NCBI RefSeq assembly: GCF_001411555.2 | Contig: NC_049914.1 | Location: 15,764,798 to 15,828,797 of the forward strand | DNA: 64,000 bases | Origin: Juglans regia | Taxonomy: Eukaryota; Streptophyta; Magnoliopsida; Fagales; Juglandaceae | Direction of reading: 5' to 3' | The notes under the pieces: generated by a model | The model's database searches: none | The model's input: the letters and a program-made list of their open reading frames with translations, nothing else | Told to the model about the DNA's origin: nothing | Position numbers and translations under genes: made by a program | In this document: positions 1-12,867 of the stretch, piece by piece | Layout: each line of letters opens with the position of its first letter | Position numbering within the stretch: the first letter of the stretch is position 1

Positions 1-2872
1 CGAGAAATCTCTGCAAGTAATCACACAACATACTACAGTTAATACAAGTATACAAAAGGTATATCATGATATGCGTGCATGGACATGTACTTGACTTATG
101 CCTTAACCAGAACTTGACTTATCCACTTGACCATTTTCAAAAGACTTGTAACAAAGACTTAAGCTTTTCATAAAAACTTCTTAACTTTTCTTATTCACCT
201 GATCTTATTCAAAACTTGCCTTATCAGAACATATCACAAGATTTACATCGAGTGATCCTTATCATATCACAAGATTTTCATCAAGTGATCCTTATCTTAT
301 GAGCTCTTATTCTTGTTCAAACGGTGGACACAACACGGCTCCCCTCCTTGCAACCCGTGTTCTTGCTAGTTACCGCACCATCAATGGTCCGTACACCGTG
401 ATAAATACGTCATAAACAGAGAATCATATTAACTCGACCTTACTTCATCGAGTTACATGCCTTATGCATCCACTAGCATTAGGTGCTTCCTCACTCCGGC
501 ATCCTTTAAAAAGAATCCATTCGAGGCTCGTTGACTATTCTTCGTCGACCCAGGAGTTATCACTCCATTCTTAAGCACTCTAGAGTGGACAGAGGAGTTC
601 CACTAGGACATTCCCCCGCCCTAGCACTTGGGGTCATGATAAAACATTTTCTTTGAAAATACTATTTTGAAAGCACTTCTTTCCCCAAATGCATGTGACA
701 TGAGACTCATGCTTACTCATACTTGACATATGACATATGAAATGTCATGCATGAAACAACCAAGCATAACATATTCATTTCATAGCGTGATCACATAAAC
801 CATGATAGATATCAAAACATGTACATAGAACCATAAAAACTTGCTTAGACTAAAACTCATAGGCACAAAAACATGAAGATTCATCACATATACATGTTCC
901 AAACTTCAAGCATATAATATAGAAGTCAAGACATAGTGAAGCAAAACATGAAATCATAGATTTGTGACTAAGTCTGAAACTTTCAAAGCATATTCAAATC
1001 GAAACTTCATATTACACAAACCATCAACCTCAAACAAGTGAAAACTGAAACTCATGGGCATGTTTCATGGCATTTTCATCATAAATCCGAGGCATATAAT
1101 TCCTTCCTTACAGTTACTTAAGATCATATTAAAATATTCAAACAAACAATCAAGAGATAACAAATAAAGCAATAAAAAATCATGGAAAGATTTACACAAT
1201 CATATACGAATATTAACCAAGAGTAAGTTGAGTGTATACTTACAAAATCATCATAAAGGAATACTAGCAAGCTGTAAATCCGAACACACTATATTAGAAA
1301 GAGCATCCAAAACCCTATCTCATGTTCTTGAGTGTGTGTGTTTCTAGGGCATCACTTGGTCTTAAAACCATTCGGCTTCTAGGATTTTTCAGTTAAAACC
1401 CTCTTCATTTCACTCATAAGGTAAAACAAAACCTAAAGTAGGCAAGAATACATGTGATGGTCGAAACATGGAGGATGAACTCCTCCTTCACTATTCGGCC
1501 TCAAGGGTTTCTCTTGGAAATCCTAAGTTATTGCCAAGAAAATACTAGAAAGTGTGTGTCTTCTATCATTTCTCAAAGTCTAATGAGATTTGAATCTTAT
1601 TTTTGGATTGAGAAAAGACTTGTGTATGAGCAAGACTTAGGAGAAACCAAACCTTACCTTGCTAATCCTTGGGTAGTACTGAAATCCTTCTCTTGCCAGG
1701 ATCCTCCTTGTTTGGTTGGAGAGAGAGCACAAGAAAATGAGAGAGCTTTCAAATGAACATGGGAGAATCGTGTGGAGAGAGTGGAAACTCATGCAAAGTC
1801 CGAAAAATGGCAAAGGAAAAGCCTGCTAGGTGTGAACCCTTCTCTTTATATATGAGACCCTTCACTTCCCTCCTTGTTTGTATCAAACCCTTGCATGTAA
1901 GACAAGTTGCAAGGTTTTTTCTTCTCCCTCTCTCAAAAACTGAAAAGCCCCTTGGAGTTCCCCACTTAGATTGCATTGGGAAGGGGCATTCTTGGGAGGT
2001 GGCGTGTTGGACTTCTTTCCTTGGCCGAAAATCCCTTTTTCCCTCTTATGCCATTCCTTTCCTTTAACAAGTAAATATCTTCTCAAGGGGTAACTTGGTA
2101 AAACCATACATGTCTTTTCCTATTCCCAACAAGAAACTCTTGGCATGGAAGACAAGTGGCATTGGGCCTGTGCCATAGCCCTAGCCGTCCTCTCCACTTT
2201 TCCATTCCCAAAGTGTTACTTCATATTTCCAATATTCATTCCCTAGGTGACCTTTCACATATTATTGGTCCAAAATGCACTAAGTGACAAGTGGCAAGCA
2301 AACGGAATGCTAGGGAGTATGCTAGTTGAAACCCTAAGGGCAAACTTGTCCTAGATACAAAATTCTCATCTCAAAAATCTTCTAGAAACTTGGTGCATGC
2401 TTGACACATGGCAAAAGCTAGCAAAATTTGAAATCCCAAAGGCCTCTCTTCAGTTTCCTATGCAAAACTTCTAGAAAGACTCCATATCACTTCCCTAGGC
2501 TCCCTTTTCCAAGAAACCTACCTTGGAACTTGAATTCTTTACAAAAGAACAATGGGCTAGGCGTGTAAGTCCATCTTGGTGCTTTCCTACACCTCTCTTT
2601 CCCCGTTAACCCACTTTCAAGGTTAGGTTCAAGGTATACCATTCTTAGGACACAAAATACTAGCAACTTAGAATTGGATCATAAACCATTGGACCTAAGT
2701 TTCCCAATAAGGCCAAAATTCCAAAGTAAACTAGAGCCACTCTTCTCTTGGGCTTAAGTTACTACATCAAAGATTTCTAAGGCCTTCCAAAGTAATTAAA
2801 ACTCCTAAAATGCCATGGCAACCTAGAGCAAATTCTACAGGGCCAAGTCTAGACAAAACTCAGGCCATCACA
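1..2872 (-). mobile_element. Long LTR-like unit, minus strand, left end outside window
   Basis: No believable gene is present; the open frames at 1454-2107 overlap on both strands and match nothing I recognise. The right end reads GGCCATCACA, so read on the minus strand the unit begins TGTGATGGCC, a normal LTR terminus. The stretch at about 300-650 (GTTACCGCACC, GACCCAGGAG, GGAGTTCCACTAGGA) is a diverged version of the same block in the family-L LTRs at 6540-6720 and 19500-19950, so this is probably a related subfamily. A TATA-like string on the minus strand lies near 1845-1858. The far end is not visible, so LTR versus solo LTR cannot be decided. Confidence 0.55.
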
Positions 2873-3417
2873 TATGTACTTGGAAGTTTTTGAATCATTT
2901 TTCATTTTTTTTATATAGTCCCAAACCCAAGCCACGTTACAAGCTTTTGTGTTGATCGTTTTGATCCTAAATAAACTTTTGGAAAGAGTGGTGAAAGTCT
3001 CATTTATTAGTGTTCCTATCATAAGATCAATGTTTGCTTGTTGCTTATATGTAATTGCCTAATTCTCCATGAGAGTGTGTGTACACCCATGATCAACTCC
3101 ATAGAGAGAATCATCACACGAAACAATTTTATTCCCATGAATTATGGAGTTGAACCTTTCGCTTGAGATATTCTTGATGTTGCATGTGTTAGGGCTTCTA
3201 GTTAGATCGATATAGTTTAGAACACACGCACACACTTTGTGGATTGCTATAGGTGTATTGCTTGTGAGATAGGGTTATTGAATTTCTAAGATTGCTTTGA
3301 TATGTGAATTTGGAAAGTGTGACTTGTCGGTCTTTGTGAGTGATTTTCTTTGGTCTCCTTCGTTGTTTTGGCATGAAATTTGCTAGGGACTAGCAATAAG
3401 CAAGTTGGGGGGGGGTG
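2873..3417 (+). mobile_element. 3' internal end of a Tat/Athila-like Ty3 element (X)
   Basis: Non-coding stretch downstream of a lost polyprotein. It contains the string CCCAAACCCAAGCCACGTTA and, just before the LTR, GACTAGCAATAAGC followed by a run of G (3407-3415). That layout, with an untranslated stretch and a G-rich polypurine tract, is what I know from Tat/Athila-type elements. No integrase or reverse transcriptase sequence remains, and the left side is cut at 2872. Assignment to Tat/Athila rests on sequence style, not on a domain. Confidence 0.5.
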
Positions 3418-3853
3418 TGATGAGTGTACGAAAGTGCACTCTAAATACCTTATTATTAGACTAAAATGCTAAATGTGAATAGAAATAATAGGAATTAAGG
3501 TGTATTCTTGAATTGAGTTTTTATTTACTTTGAGATACTCCTGAGCAGATTTTTATGTTTAATTTCAGAGTTTATAAAAGAGCAAGTCCAAACCCAGTCA
3601 AATTCAATGGACTTTCAAGTGGGCAAGACGTTAGAACAACCTAAGAACTTTCAATAATTGTAAGACTCTTCAAATAAGGGTAACAATGGAGTTTGAGAGT
3701 AATTTGGATCAAGGGAAAAAATCAGTCCGAAATTCGCTAGAAGATAGCCTGTACATACTTTAGTATTTTGATCGTAACTTTCCACTCAAATATTGGATTG
3801 ATGCAGTTCTTGATGCGTTGGAAAGCTATCTTAAAGGGATACGAAGTTGTTGC
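3418..3853 (+). mobile_element. 3' LTR of element X, first part
   Basis: Begins TGATGAGTG directly after the G-rich polypurine tract and is interrupted at 3853 by family-L unit A. It continues at 7827. The two parts together give an LTR of about 1.4 kb. Confidence 0.55.
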
Positions 3854-6800
3854 TGTAAAAGCCCGCTAGAAATTCACTGATCTAATTTCTATTGACTTTA
3901 GGAGCCTCGTGAAAACCCCTTAAGTTTTTACGAATCGACCAATCGCATAGGTTTTAGTCTGTCAACATAGTCAGTGTTATCACTCACTATGGTGCTAGAA
4001 ATATGAGTTTAAATTATGTGAGATAGTTAGAAGTGTCATAATGCATTATGGTCTACGCCATTAGACTCAGTTGATTATTTAGGATTTTATGGCACAATAA
4101 GTTTATTTTCATATATTCGGACGAAGCGCCTGTTTGAAACCATAAAATTATTTTTAGGGGCACTTCGAGGTTGAATTTCGGTAAACTATTTTCACTGTAG
4201 GTTAATATGAATATTTAGAAATTTTTAGTGCTAAGTTTATGATTCACTTTTTCGGAGTGAATAGTAACCTTGGTAAGCACATCGATTGCAGTGTTTTAAA
4301 ATCACAGTGTGGAATGTCCAAATTAGATTAGAGAAGTTTTTTTTGAACACTTGGCAAGACCTTAGCCACACTTAGTGAATAATATTAGACACTTGGCACT
4401 ATGAGGAACGTTTGATGGATTTGAATGAATCAATGTGTGAAATCATGCCACTTAAGCAAAACTTTGTTTCATCTGATCAACCAAATTGTGCTAGACCAAA
4501 GATGGTTTCAATCCTAGCGAAATCTTAAATGGTTGGAATCCAATTGAAACCCCAAAAGATTGGTTGAAACTAAAACCCTAAACGGTTTCCCTAAACCCTA
4601 AAGTTGGCCTTTAAACCCTTTCTAATCCGATTTCTAGCATTGTGTTTAATCACTTGATTAAATCACTTCCAAATGCTACTAATGCTTCAAATTTTTGTTA
4701 GAACATCATTATCCAACCTCATTAACCTTGAAAAATTGATTGGGCCAAGTGATATTGGATTTGGGCTTGATAGCAACCGAAACCCTCTTTAAACTCCAAT
4801 ATTTAGGCCGATTCGAGAGGCTCTCCAGTCCACCTCCCACGAAAATCAACCCTCCTTTATACTTTTCCTTCATAGAACACAAAAGACACTCTCAGACAGT
4901 TTTTCTAATATCTTTTTCACGCCTGCTTCAAATTTTTTTAAGTCTTTTCTCGCAAGGCACCCTTTATAAAAGTTGTTCCTTTTGGAGTCTAGTTTATGTG
5001 GATACCTTATTTGTTCCATTTGGAGATCATTTGGTTGGTAAAAAGTTGTTTAGACCCTATAAAGGTCATTCTGGGTGATAAACTGGAGAGTGTGTTATAT
5101 TTTGGATTTTGTGACCAAGCTAATGAATAAATCTTGGTCCGAAATTTGTATGGAGTACTGTTAACATGTGTATATGATTATTGGTTGAGGATTTGTTGCA
5201 TGATTAAAAGTTTTGGTGAAATATTTTCTTAGATCTAGAAACTTAGAAACTGGAAGAGGAAAAACAGTTTCTGTTTTGAGAAAGTTTAAATCTTTTATGG
5301 TTTAATCTTATTCCAATAGCTTTGATATTTTTATTGGAAGATGCTAAGCCAATTATGTACATGTTAGAATGTTATTTTGAAGATATTTGATGTTAGTTTC
5401 GAAGATATGAAATTTTATGCAAGGAGATATTCGGTTAGGCCAAAGTGATGATGTTCTTGGCTAAATTTATGTTTTGGTTGATGTTTAACCATGTGATCTT
5501 GAGTTTGAAGCTTGGATCTATTTTAGGACACCATTTTAAACCATGTGATGTTTTGGTTTGAAGATCACTTCTTTATAAGTTTTAGATCAAGAGGTTGATC
5601 AAAACAAGCTTGAATCTGTTTTGAACTTAGAAGAAAAATAAAAAAAAGTTCAAGTATGGTTTTAGTGATTTTGATGACTTTTGCTCATGATTCAAAACAT
5701 GATTATTCTTAGGAATATGTTATGAGTATAGTAGAAGAAAAGTTTTGGTTTAATCATGAGTTTTGAAACTTGAAAGAATTACAACAAAAATCAAAGGAAA
5801 TAGCCTTTGTAAGTTTCGGCCCTAAAGAGTTTTAATGGTTGTATCTAGTTTTAAATTTTTCTGAATTGATATTTGAGCTTATGACAAAATGATTTTTGGA
5901 TTTAGGATGCAAAATCCTTAAGTTAGGGATAAAATGGTCATTTTTCCACATGTAGAGGGTAAAATGGTCATTTTACTAAGTTGATATTTTTTTCATATTT
6001 CTAATTGTTAGTGATTAAGTTCTAATTTTTAAAAATCACTACTTTCAGTTTCTCGTGATCGCACTTGAGTTTTGTTTAGAAGCGCGAAGACCGAGGTAAG
6101 TTAGCTTTTAACTTACTATCAGTTTAATGTGTATGAGTGATAAGGAAGGGAACTAAAGTGTCATTCCAAGTCAATACATATTTATCTGTTACACATAATT
6201 TATTCTGCCACGAATTATTCATCTGTTACACAAGATATTCTATTACGTATTGCTATACATTGCAAGTATTTCATGTTAAGTTAAATATGTCATCTGTTGC
6301 ATGTATTTAATGTCACGTAATATTCACTATCACATGTTACGCCATGTTAAGAAATATTGTCTGTTACATGGTATGCCATGTTACGAAATTTTTCCTGATA
6401 CATGTATGCCATGTTATGAAATGTTGTCTGTTACATTTAAGTCTCGAAGTCTCGAAGTATGTTATGAAATGTCACGTTCATATTACATCAGGTTACGAAA
6501 TGTCATGTATGCTAGTTAAGTTATTCATGTCAATCACGACCCTAAGCACTAGGATAGGGTAATATCCTAGTGGAACTCCTTTCACGCTGGAGTGTCTAAA
6601 TAAGTGTGAAATTCCTTGGGTTGACAAAGTACAGTCAACAGGTTGCGAATGAGGCCTAACTAGTTGGTCACCGGAGCGTACCAGGGACTAACGCCGATGG
6701 AGCCACACTTTATGATACGTGTGTCCACAGCAAGTGTGGCACAAACAAATAAGTCATGGGGCCACAACAACTGTGGAGCATGAAGTATGGGGCCACAACA

Positions 6801-7826
6801 ACTGTGGAGCATACACTACGTGAAACACAGCAATTGTGACATGTAGAATACGTTGGGCCACAACAATTGTGGAGTACATATTAACACACTCACAGCTGGT
6901 ATAGACACCTGTGTTGTGACGTGGAAATCGGTAGGGACACAAGGCTCAAGGGGACCCGTGTAGCAACCGTATGGTCACTTTATTAATTAAGTCTATTGAA
7001 TAAGATTCCAAGTTCATGTATTTCACGTTTTTGTCACGTTTCACGTTATGTTATGTTCAATTTCACGTTCATGTCAGGTTATGTTCATGTTCATGTTATG
7101 TCATGTTCACGTTCATGTTATGTTCAAGTTTACATTCATGTCAAGTTTCATGTTTATGTCACATCAAACTAAGTTTCAGTTTCAGTTCAAGTTATGTCAG
7201 CTCATGCCATATTATGTCAAGTTACATTATGCTTATTATTTCCTGCCATGTTACGCTAGGATATGTTATGTTTACTATTGACTTTGGTTGTGCATTCATG
7301 CATTTATTGCCATACATGCATAATTAACCTGTGTGGAAGTTTCCTGTTAACTTGCTGAGATTTGTAATCAAATCTCACTGTGGTAGTCCCAACTACCATT
7401 CCCCCCGAATGGTAGATTTTGTTATAGGATCTGAAGGAGAATCGGGAATCGACCAACTGGAAACGGTCGACTAAGTGACGGTGCAACGTAGATGGTAATA
7501 CAATAGTTACCTCAGATTACTACTTGTATTTGTGAAGTTCAATCTCCAACACTCTTTTGATCACAACTATTTTGGACTAGTGTTTTGATCTTAGTTATTT
7601 ACTATGTCATTATGTATGAAGTATGTTTTAAGTATTTTGGATATTTCAGTTTGGTGCATAGTATTGCTAAAGAAAAAAATTATCCGTTATGAATATTGCA
7701 TAATGCTAGATGCATATTAGGAGCATTGCATCTTATATGTCATGAACGGGGGCAGGTAACCTTGTGTTCCATGTTTCGATGCTTCAAATATCCGTCGGAT
7801 CCCAAGCAGAATTTGGGGGCGTCACA
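3854..7826 (+). mobile_element. Family-L giant LTR, copy A (3.97 kb, solo)
   Basis: Starts TGTAAAAGCCCGCTAGAAAT and ends GGGGGCGTCACA, matching copies B, C, D and E. Flanking pentamers are GTTGC (left) and ATCGC (right), an imperfect target duplication (3 of 5), so the insertion is probably old. No primer site, gag or pol is attached, hence solo LTR. Inside, in order: an AT-rich 5' third; a T-rich middle; short degenerate repeats built on CATGTTAcG (6290-6510); a palindrome cluster (6726-6880); further CATGTTATGTTCA-type repeats (7016-7270); and a conserved tail. Small open frames here are chance. Confidence 0.75.
6726..6880. repeat. Cluster of short palindromes in LTR A
   Basis: About five imperfect repeats, each a small palindrome such as CCACAACAATTGTGG (CCACAA, 3-nt spacer, TTGTGG) or CCACAACAACTGTGG, alternating with CACAGCAATTGTGAC. 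The same block is found in B (about 19590-19745, minus) and C (about 44950-45090, minus). It lies upstream of the LTR 3' end. The function is unknown; it could be a protein-binding array or simply a minisatellite. Confidence 0.6.
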
Positions 7827-8786
7827 ATCGCTAATAAGGATTTATAAATTAGAACTCCTGAAGCGCATACATGGCTACCAAGATGAATCCTAAAATTTAG
7901 GCAATTTTGTATGCGAGAATATGAAGACATTAGGGTTTCTTTCCTACCCTATATAAGAATTTCAATAGCACGAAATTGGGAGTTTGGAGAGAAGGGAGAC
8001 AACTTAGTATTGAAGAACGAAGAGACGAAATTAATTTCCATGGCCGCCGTTTGCTTTATTTTTTTCTTGAGATTTTTGTTGTCCATTATATTTATGGGTA
8101 ACTAAATTCTCAAGTAGGGATGTGGATGAACTTGTGTAGTAGATGGTATTTTTAATTTATGTATTTAATTTTCAAGTACTAAAACTCTTTTGTTTTATCA
8201 CTCTCAATTTATTGTTGATGTGTTCTTCTCCGAATAATCATAGAATTTATTCTTGTTATGAATTCAATAATGCTTTTTCTATTGAATGGATTGGATCTTT
8301 GATTATGTTTGGATCAATTATTAATCTATATTTATTTAATTCTTTGCTATAATATCGTTCACTAAGTATATTGTCGTCATTGGATTTTCTCAATAGGGAT
8401 AATAATTTACTATTTTAAAAGTGGTGAATGATTTTTCAAAGGGTTACATTTGATTTAATTTTGGTTTATAAATCTATACCTTTCGATTGGGAATTTTGGG
8501 AATTGAGTTCCCAATTGAGTTATTCAATGAATTAAAAATAATTAAAATACTGGATTTGTGCAAGGGATTCCCGACACTTTACTGTTGTCAAATTTGAGTA
8601 ATTTTTTCTTTAGTCACTTTGCTTCATTTTAATTTGCATTTAAAGTTAATATTTGTTTTCCATTAATCATTTAATATTTTTCTTTAGTTTCATTATTCCT
8701 TCAGCTATTCTTTTAATTTGTCTCTCTGTGGAATCGACACCTCAAACCTGTGCTACAACTATCGTGTTATTCTTTGGACGTAATCA
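7827..8786 (+). mobile_element. 3' LTR of element X, second part
   Basis: Resumes the LTR interrupted by copy A. It has a TATA-like CTATATAAG near 7950, a GGGTAACTAAATTCTC block near 8096-8112 and the tail TGTGGAATCGACACCTC near 8729, all familiar from plant Tat/Athila-like LTRs. It passes directly into the satellite at about 8787, so its last bases may be missing. The 61-81 codon frames at 7911-8898 look non-coding. Confidence 0.5.
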
Positions 8787-10683
8787 GAGTTTTTCAATCG
8801 TTGGCTTCTCATGGAAGTACCATGACATTATGGTATGTATGCGCCATCCCCGGTCCAATCAGAGCACCTCTTATGTTTACCTTTATACCCTTGCTTAGTA
8901 GAAAACCAACTAAGTGCAAAGAGGCAAAGTTATGAGGTTCAAGTTTTTCACTCACGGGCTTCCCATGGTACTTCCTTGACGTTATGGTATGTATGCGCAT
9001 CCCTGGTGCAATTGGAGCACCTTTTATTTTTACCACTTTGCCCTTGATTAGTGGAGAACCAACTAAGTGCAAAGAGTCAAAGTTATGAGGTTGGAGTTTT
9101 TCGCTTGCGGGCTTCCCATGGTACCTCCATGACGTTTTTCTATGTATGCCCCATCCTCGGACCAATCAGAGCATCTCTTATTTTTACCACTTTGCCCTTA
9201 CTAAGGTAGAGAACAAATTGAGTGCAAAGTGGCAAAGTTATGAGGTGAGAGTTTTTCAATCACAGGCTTCCCATGGTTCTTCCATGACGTTATGGTATGT
9301 ATGCCCCATCCCCGGGCCAATCGGAGGACCTCTTATGTTTATCACTTTGCCCTTACTTAGTAGAGAACCAATAGAATGCAAAGTGGCAACGTCATGAGGT
9401 TGGCATTTTTCAATCGCAGGCATCCCAATGTAATACCATGATGTTATGGTACGTTTGCCCCATCCCAAGGCCAATCAGCACACCTTTTATTTTTACCACT
9501 TTACTCTTGCTTTGTAGAGAACCAATTGACTGCAAAGTGGCAAAATTATGAAGTTGGGGGTTTTCACTCGCAGGCTTCCCATGGTACTTCCATGACGTTA
9601 TGGTTTGTATGCCGCATCCTCGGGCCAATCGAAGCACCTCTTATTTTTATCCCTTTGCTCCCACTTAGTAGAGAACCAATAGGGTGCAAAGTGGCAACAT
9701 CATGAGGTTGGAGTTTTTCAATCACAGGCTCCCCATGGAAATACCATGACATTATGTTACGTATGCGCAATCCCCGGGCCAATTAGAGGACCTATTATTT
9801 TAACCACTTTTCCCTTTCTTAGTAGAGAACAAATTGAGAGAAAGGTGGCAAAGTTGAGTTTTTCCCACGCGGGCTTCCCATGGTACTTCCATGATGTTAT
9901 TGTATGCATGCCCCATCCCCGAGTCAGTCGAAGCACCTCATATGTTTACCACCTTGCCCATGCTTAGTAGACAACCAATTGAGTGCAAAGTGGCCAAGTT
10001 ATGAGGTTGGGGTTTTTCGCTAGCAGGCTTCCCATGGTACTTCCATGACATTATGGTTTGTATGCTGCATCCTCTGGCCAATCGGAGCACCTATTATTTT
10101 TACCACTTTGCCCCTACTTAGTAGAGAAACAATAGAGTGCAAAGTGACAACGTCATTAGGTTGGAGTTTTTCAATTGTAGGCTTCTCATGGAAATACCAT
10201 GATGTTATGGTACGTATGCGCCATCCCTCGGCCAATCAGAGCACCTCTTATTTTTACCTCTTTGCCCTTTCTTAGTAGAGCCAACTAAGTGCAAAGAGGC
10301 AAAGTTATGAGGTTGGAGTTTTTCGCTCGCGGGCTTCCCATGGTACTTCCTTGACGTTATGGTATGTATGCGCATCCCCGGGCCAATCGGAGCACCTCTT
10401 ATTTTTACCACTTTGCCCTTGATTAGTTGAGAACCAACTAACTGCAAAGAGGCAAAGTTATGAGGTTGGAGTTTTTCACTCATTGGCTTCCCATGGTACG
10501 TCTGTGATGTTTTGCTATGTATGCCCCATCCTCGGACCAATCGGAGCACCTCTTATTTTTACCACTTTGCCCTTGCTAAGGTAGAGAACAAATTGAGTGC
10601 AAAGTGGCAAAGTTATGAGGTCAGAGTTTTCAATCACGGGCTTCCCATGGTACTTCCATGATGTCATGGTATGTATGCACATC
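8787..10683 (+). repeat. S154 satellite array, block 1 (about 12 units)
   Basis: Head-to-tail units of 153-155 bp. The landmark GTTTTTC recurs at 8789, 8943, 9096 and 9251, with the next equivalent at 9405. Each unit carries CTTCCCATGG, GACGTTATGGTATGTATG, CCAATCGGAGCACC and GAACCAATTGAGTG. A 9-bp inverted repeat (CCACTTTGC ... GCAAAGTGG, about 27-nt loop) is present in most units. Unit subtypes are ordered: the subtype run at units 1-4 returns at units 10-13, about 1.38 kb later. Open frames in the array are artefacts of periodicity. Confidence 0.9.
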
Positions 10684-11475
10684 TGATGGGCACCAACATG
10701 GACCTAGTCTTAAAGATCTTTTACAAATTCTAGATGGGCCAATTACAAGATCCAGGCCCAAAAAGATCAAGGAAGCAATGCAAGGATTGGTGCAATCCAC
10801 TTTGGATGAAGCTAGCAGGAGCCCAACACACAAGATTGAAGAAGAAGGACCAGTTTTGATCCACGTGATACAAATGAAAGAGTGCAACATAAATTAGGGC
10901 CTATTATTATGTTTATGTATTTGAAGGCCTTTGTCTTGTTTAATTCATTAAAGGGGATTATTTTATTAGTTATAGGAATTAGTCTATAATAATTTGGCTT
11001 GAGGATGTTTGGTCCACATATGTTTTGTTTTGCTGAACTAGGGTTTCAAGAAGTTACTATAGCCGACTTACTGTTGCCGCAGCACTATTCATTCAGGGGT
11101 ACTTTTGGAAGATGGAGATTTATTTTGGCTAAAGTTTTAATTAGGTTTTGGTTTAAAAATACTCTTTGCAGCCTCTTTTTATCAGTTTATGAAATTTGAT
11201 GAATTTATTCATTGTGAGTTGAGTTTATCTCATTTTGTTCTTAAATCAACCTTTGAACTTATTAAAGGCAAATCACAACATTTGTGGCATTCTTCCTTAT
11301 AATTTAGGTTCTTCAGACAGGTTCTTAAACGGGTCTAGATTTTAATATAATATAAGTTTTTGAAACGAGTTACTCAACAGGTCTAAATTTTCCATTGGCT
11401 TGATTTTAGCTTTCTTGGGTGAGTTTTCAAATTCATTGTGGATTCAAGGAATTCCATTCTCACGGGTTTATATCT
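10684..11475 (+). mobile_element. Solo LTR of family G inside the satellite
   Basis: Starts TGATGGGCACC and ends near TTTATATC. The satellite unit is broken at ATGCACATC and picks up again at CCCAGGCCAATCGG, so this is an insertion within one unit. No primer site or coding body is attached. Frame 10682-10897 still reads the polyprotein tail (motifs GPITRSR, KKIKEAMQGLVQST, LIHVIQ), because in this family the LTR begins inside the pol frame. No clean 5-bp duplication can be read. Confidence 0.8.
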
Positions 11476-11966
11476 GTAGTCCCAGGCCAATCGGAGCACC
11501 TCTTATTTTTACCACTTTGCTCTTGATTGGTTCAGAACCAACTACGTGCAAAGAGGCAAAGTTATGAGGTCGAAGCTTTTTGTTCGCGGGCTTCCCATGG
11601 TACCTCCATGACGTTTTGCTATGTATGCCCCAACCTCGGACCAATCGGAGCACCTATTATTTTTACCACTTTGCCCTTGCTAAGGTAGAGAACAAATTGA
11701 GTGCAAAGTGGCAAAGTTATGAGGTTGGAGTTTTTCAATCGCAGGCTTCCCATGGTACTTCCATGACGTTATGGTATGTATGCCCCATCCTCGGGTCACT
11801 TGGAGCACCTCTTATTTTTACTAGTTTGCCCTTGTTTAGTAGAGAACCAATTGAGTGCAAAGTAGTAAAGTTATGAGGTTGAAGTTTTTCAATCATGAGC
11901 TTCCCATGGTAATAGCATGACATTATGGTATGTATGCCTCATCCCCCGGCCAATCGGAGTACATCT
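11476..11966 (+). repeat. S154 satellite array, block 1 continued (about 3 units)
   Basis: Same ~154-bp units and strand as the preceding block, resuming after the solo LTR and ending where element U begins. The first unit completes the one split by the solo LTR. Confidence 0.9.
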
Positions 11967-12774
11967 TTATGGGCACCAAGGTGGACCTAGTCTTAAAGAT
12001 CCTTTGCAAGTTCCAGATGGACCAACTACAAGGTCAAGAGCCAAAAAGATCAAGGAGGCAATGCAATGATTAGTGCAATCCAATTGGGAAGAAACTGGCA
12101 AGACTCGAACACTCAACATGGGCTTCAGAGGGGGAGATCCAATTTTGATCCACTTGATACAAGTTATGAAAGACATGAGCTAGAGTTATTGTTTAGACCT
12201 TGTTTAATTTACTAAAAGGGCTTATTTTATTAGTTATAGGAATTAGTCTAGAATAATGGGGGCTTGGGGATGTTTGGCCCACATGTGTTTTATGTTTTAT
12301 GAACTAAGATTTCAAGAGAAGTTTTTAAGGGTAGTTTAGGGATTGTCTTAATTTGCAGCTACGGTTTATTTTGGGAAGACCTTGTATTTCGCCCAAGTGT
12401 ATTTTGGAGAAATGATTTTATGTTAACCTAGGATTTTTGGGGGATTGAGATATGTAAGTTACTGTAGCTGCCTCATTTTTTCAGTTTATGAAATTTGATG
12501 AATTTACTCATTATAAGTTGAGTTTATCTCCTCTTGTTCATGAATGAACTTTTGAACTTATCAAAGGCAAATCACAACCTTTGTAGCATTCTTCCTTAAA
12601 ATTTAGGTTCTTGAGACAGGTTCTTCAATAGGTCTAGATTTTCATATAATCTAGGTTCTTGAAACGGATTCCTGAACGGGTCTAAATTTTCCATTGGTTT
12701 GATTTTGGCTTTCTTGGGTGAGTTTTCAAATTGATTGTGGGTTCAAGGGATTCCATTCCCATGGGTTTATCTCA
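11967..12774 (+). mobile_element. 5' LTR of family-G element U
   Basis: Starts TTATGGGCACC (first G mutated) after satellite sequence and ends TTTATCTCA before the primer site. Polyprotein-tail codons at its start carry stops. U continues to 13916 and, after the T insertion, at 27867-29370. Confidence 0.8.
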
Positions 12775-12777
12775 TTC

Positions 12778-12806
12778 GGTATTCAGAGCTCGGTTACCAA
12801 TCAGGT
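12778..12806 (+). other. Primer binding site of element U
   Basis: Reads CGGTATTCAGAGCTCGG and continues with ACCAATCAGG. It resembles the complement of plant initiator-Met tRNA (TGGTATCAGAGC) with one extra T after TGGTAT. It lies 3 bases after the LTR end, the usual place. Confidence 0.6.
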
Positions 12807-12867
12807 CTGATCCTATCTTTTAATTCTTGCATCTTTAAATTTAATTCTAGTGCTTCATTGTTCTAAC

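Noticed and set aside
1454..2107. Cluster of four overlapping frames near the left end
   Set aside because: On both strands, within an LTR-like unit, low similarity to any family, no splice-compatible extension.
8787..10683. CENP-B-box-like motif in the satellite
   Set aside because: TTTTTCGCTCGCGGG has only 4 bases between TTCG and CGGG; the box needs 7 and an internal A.
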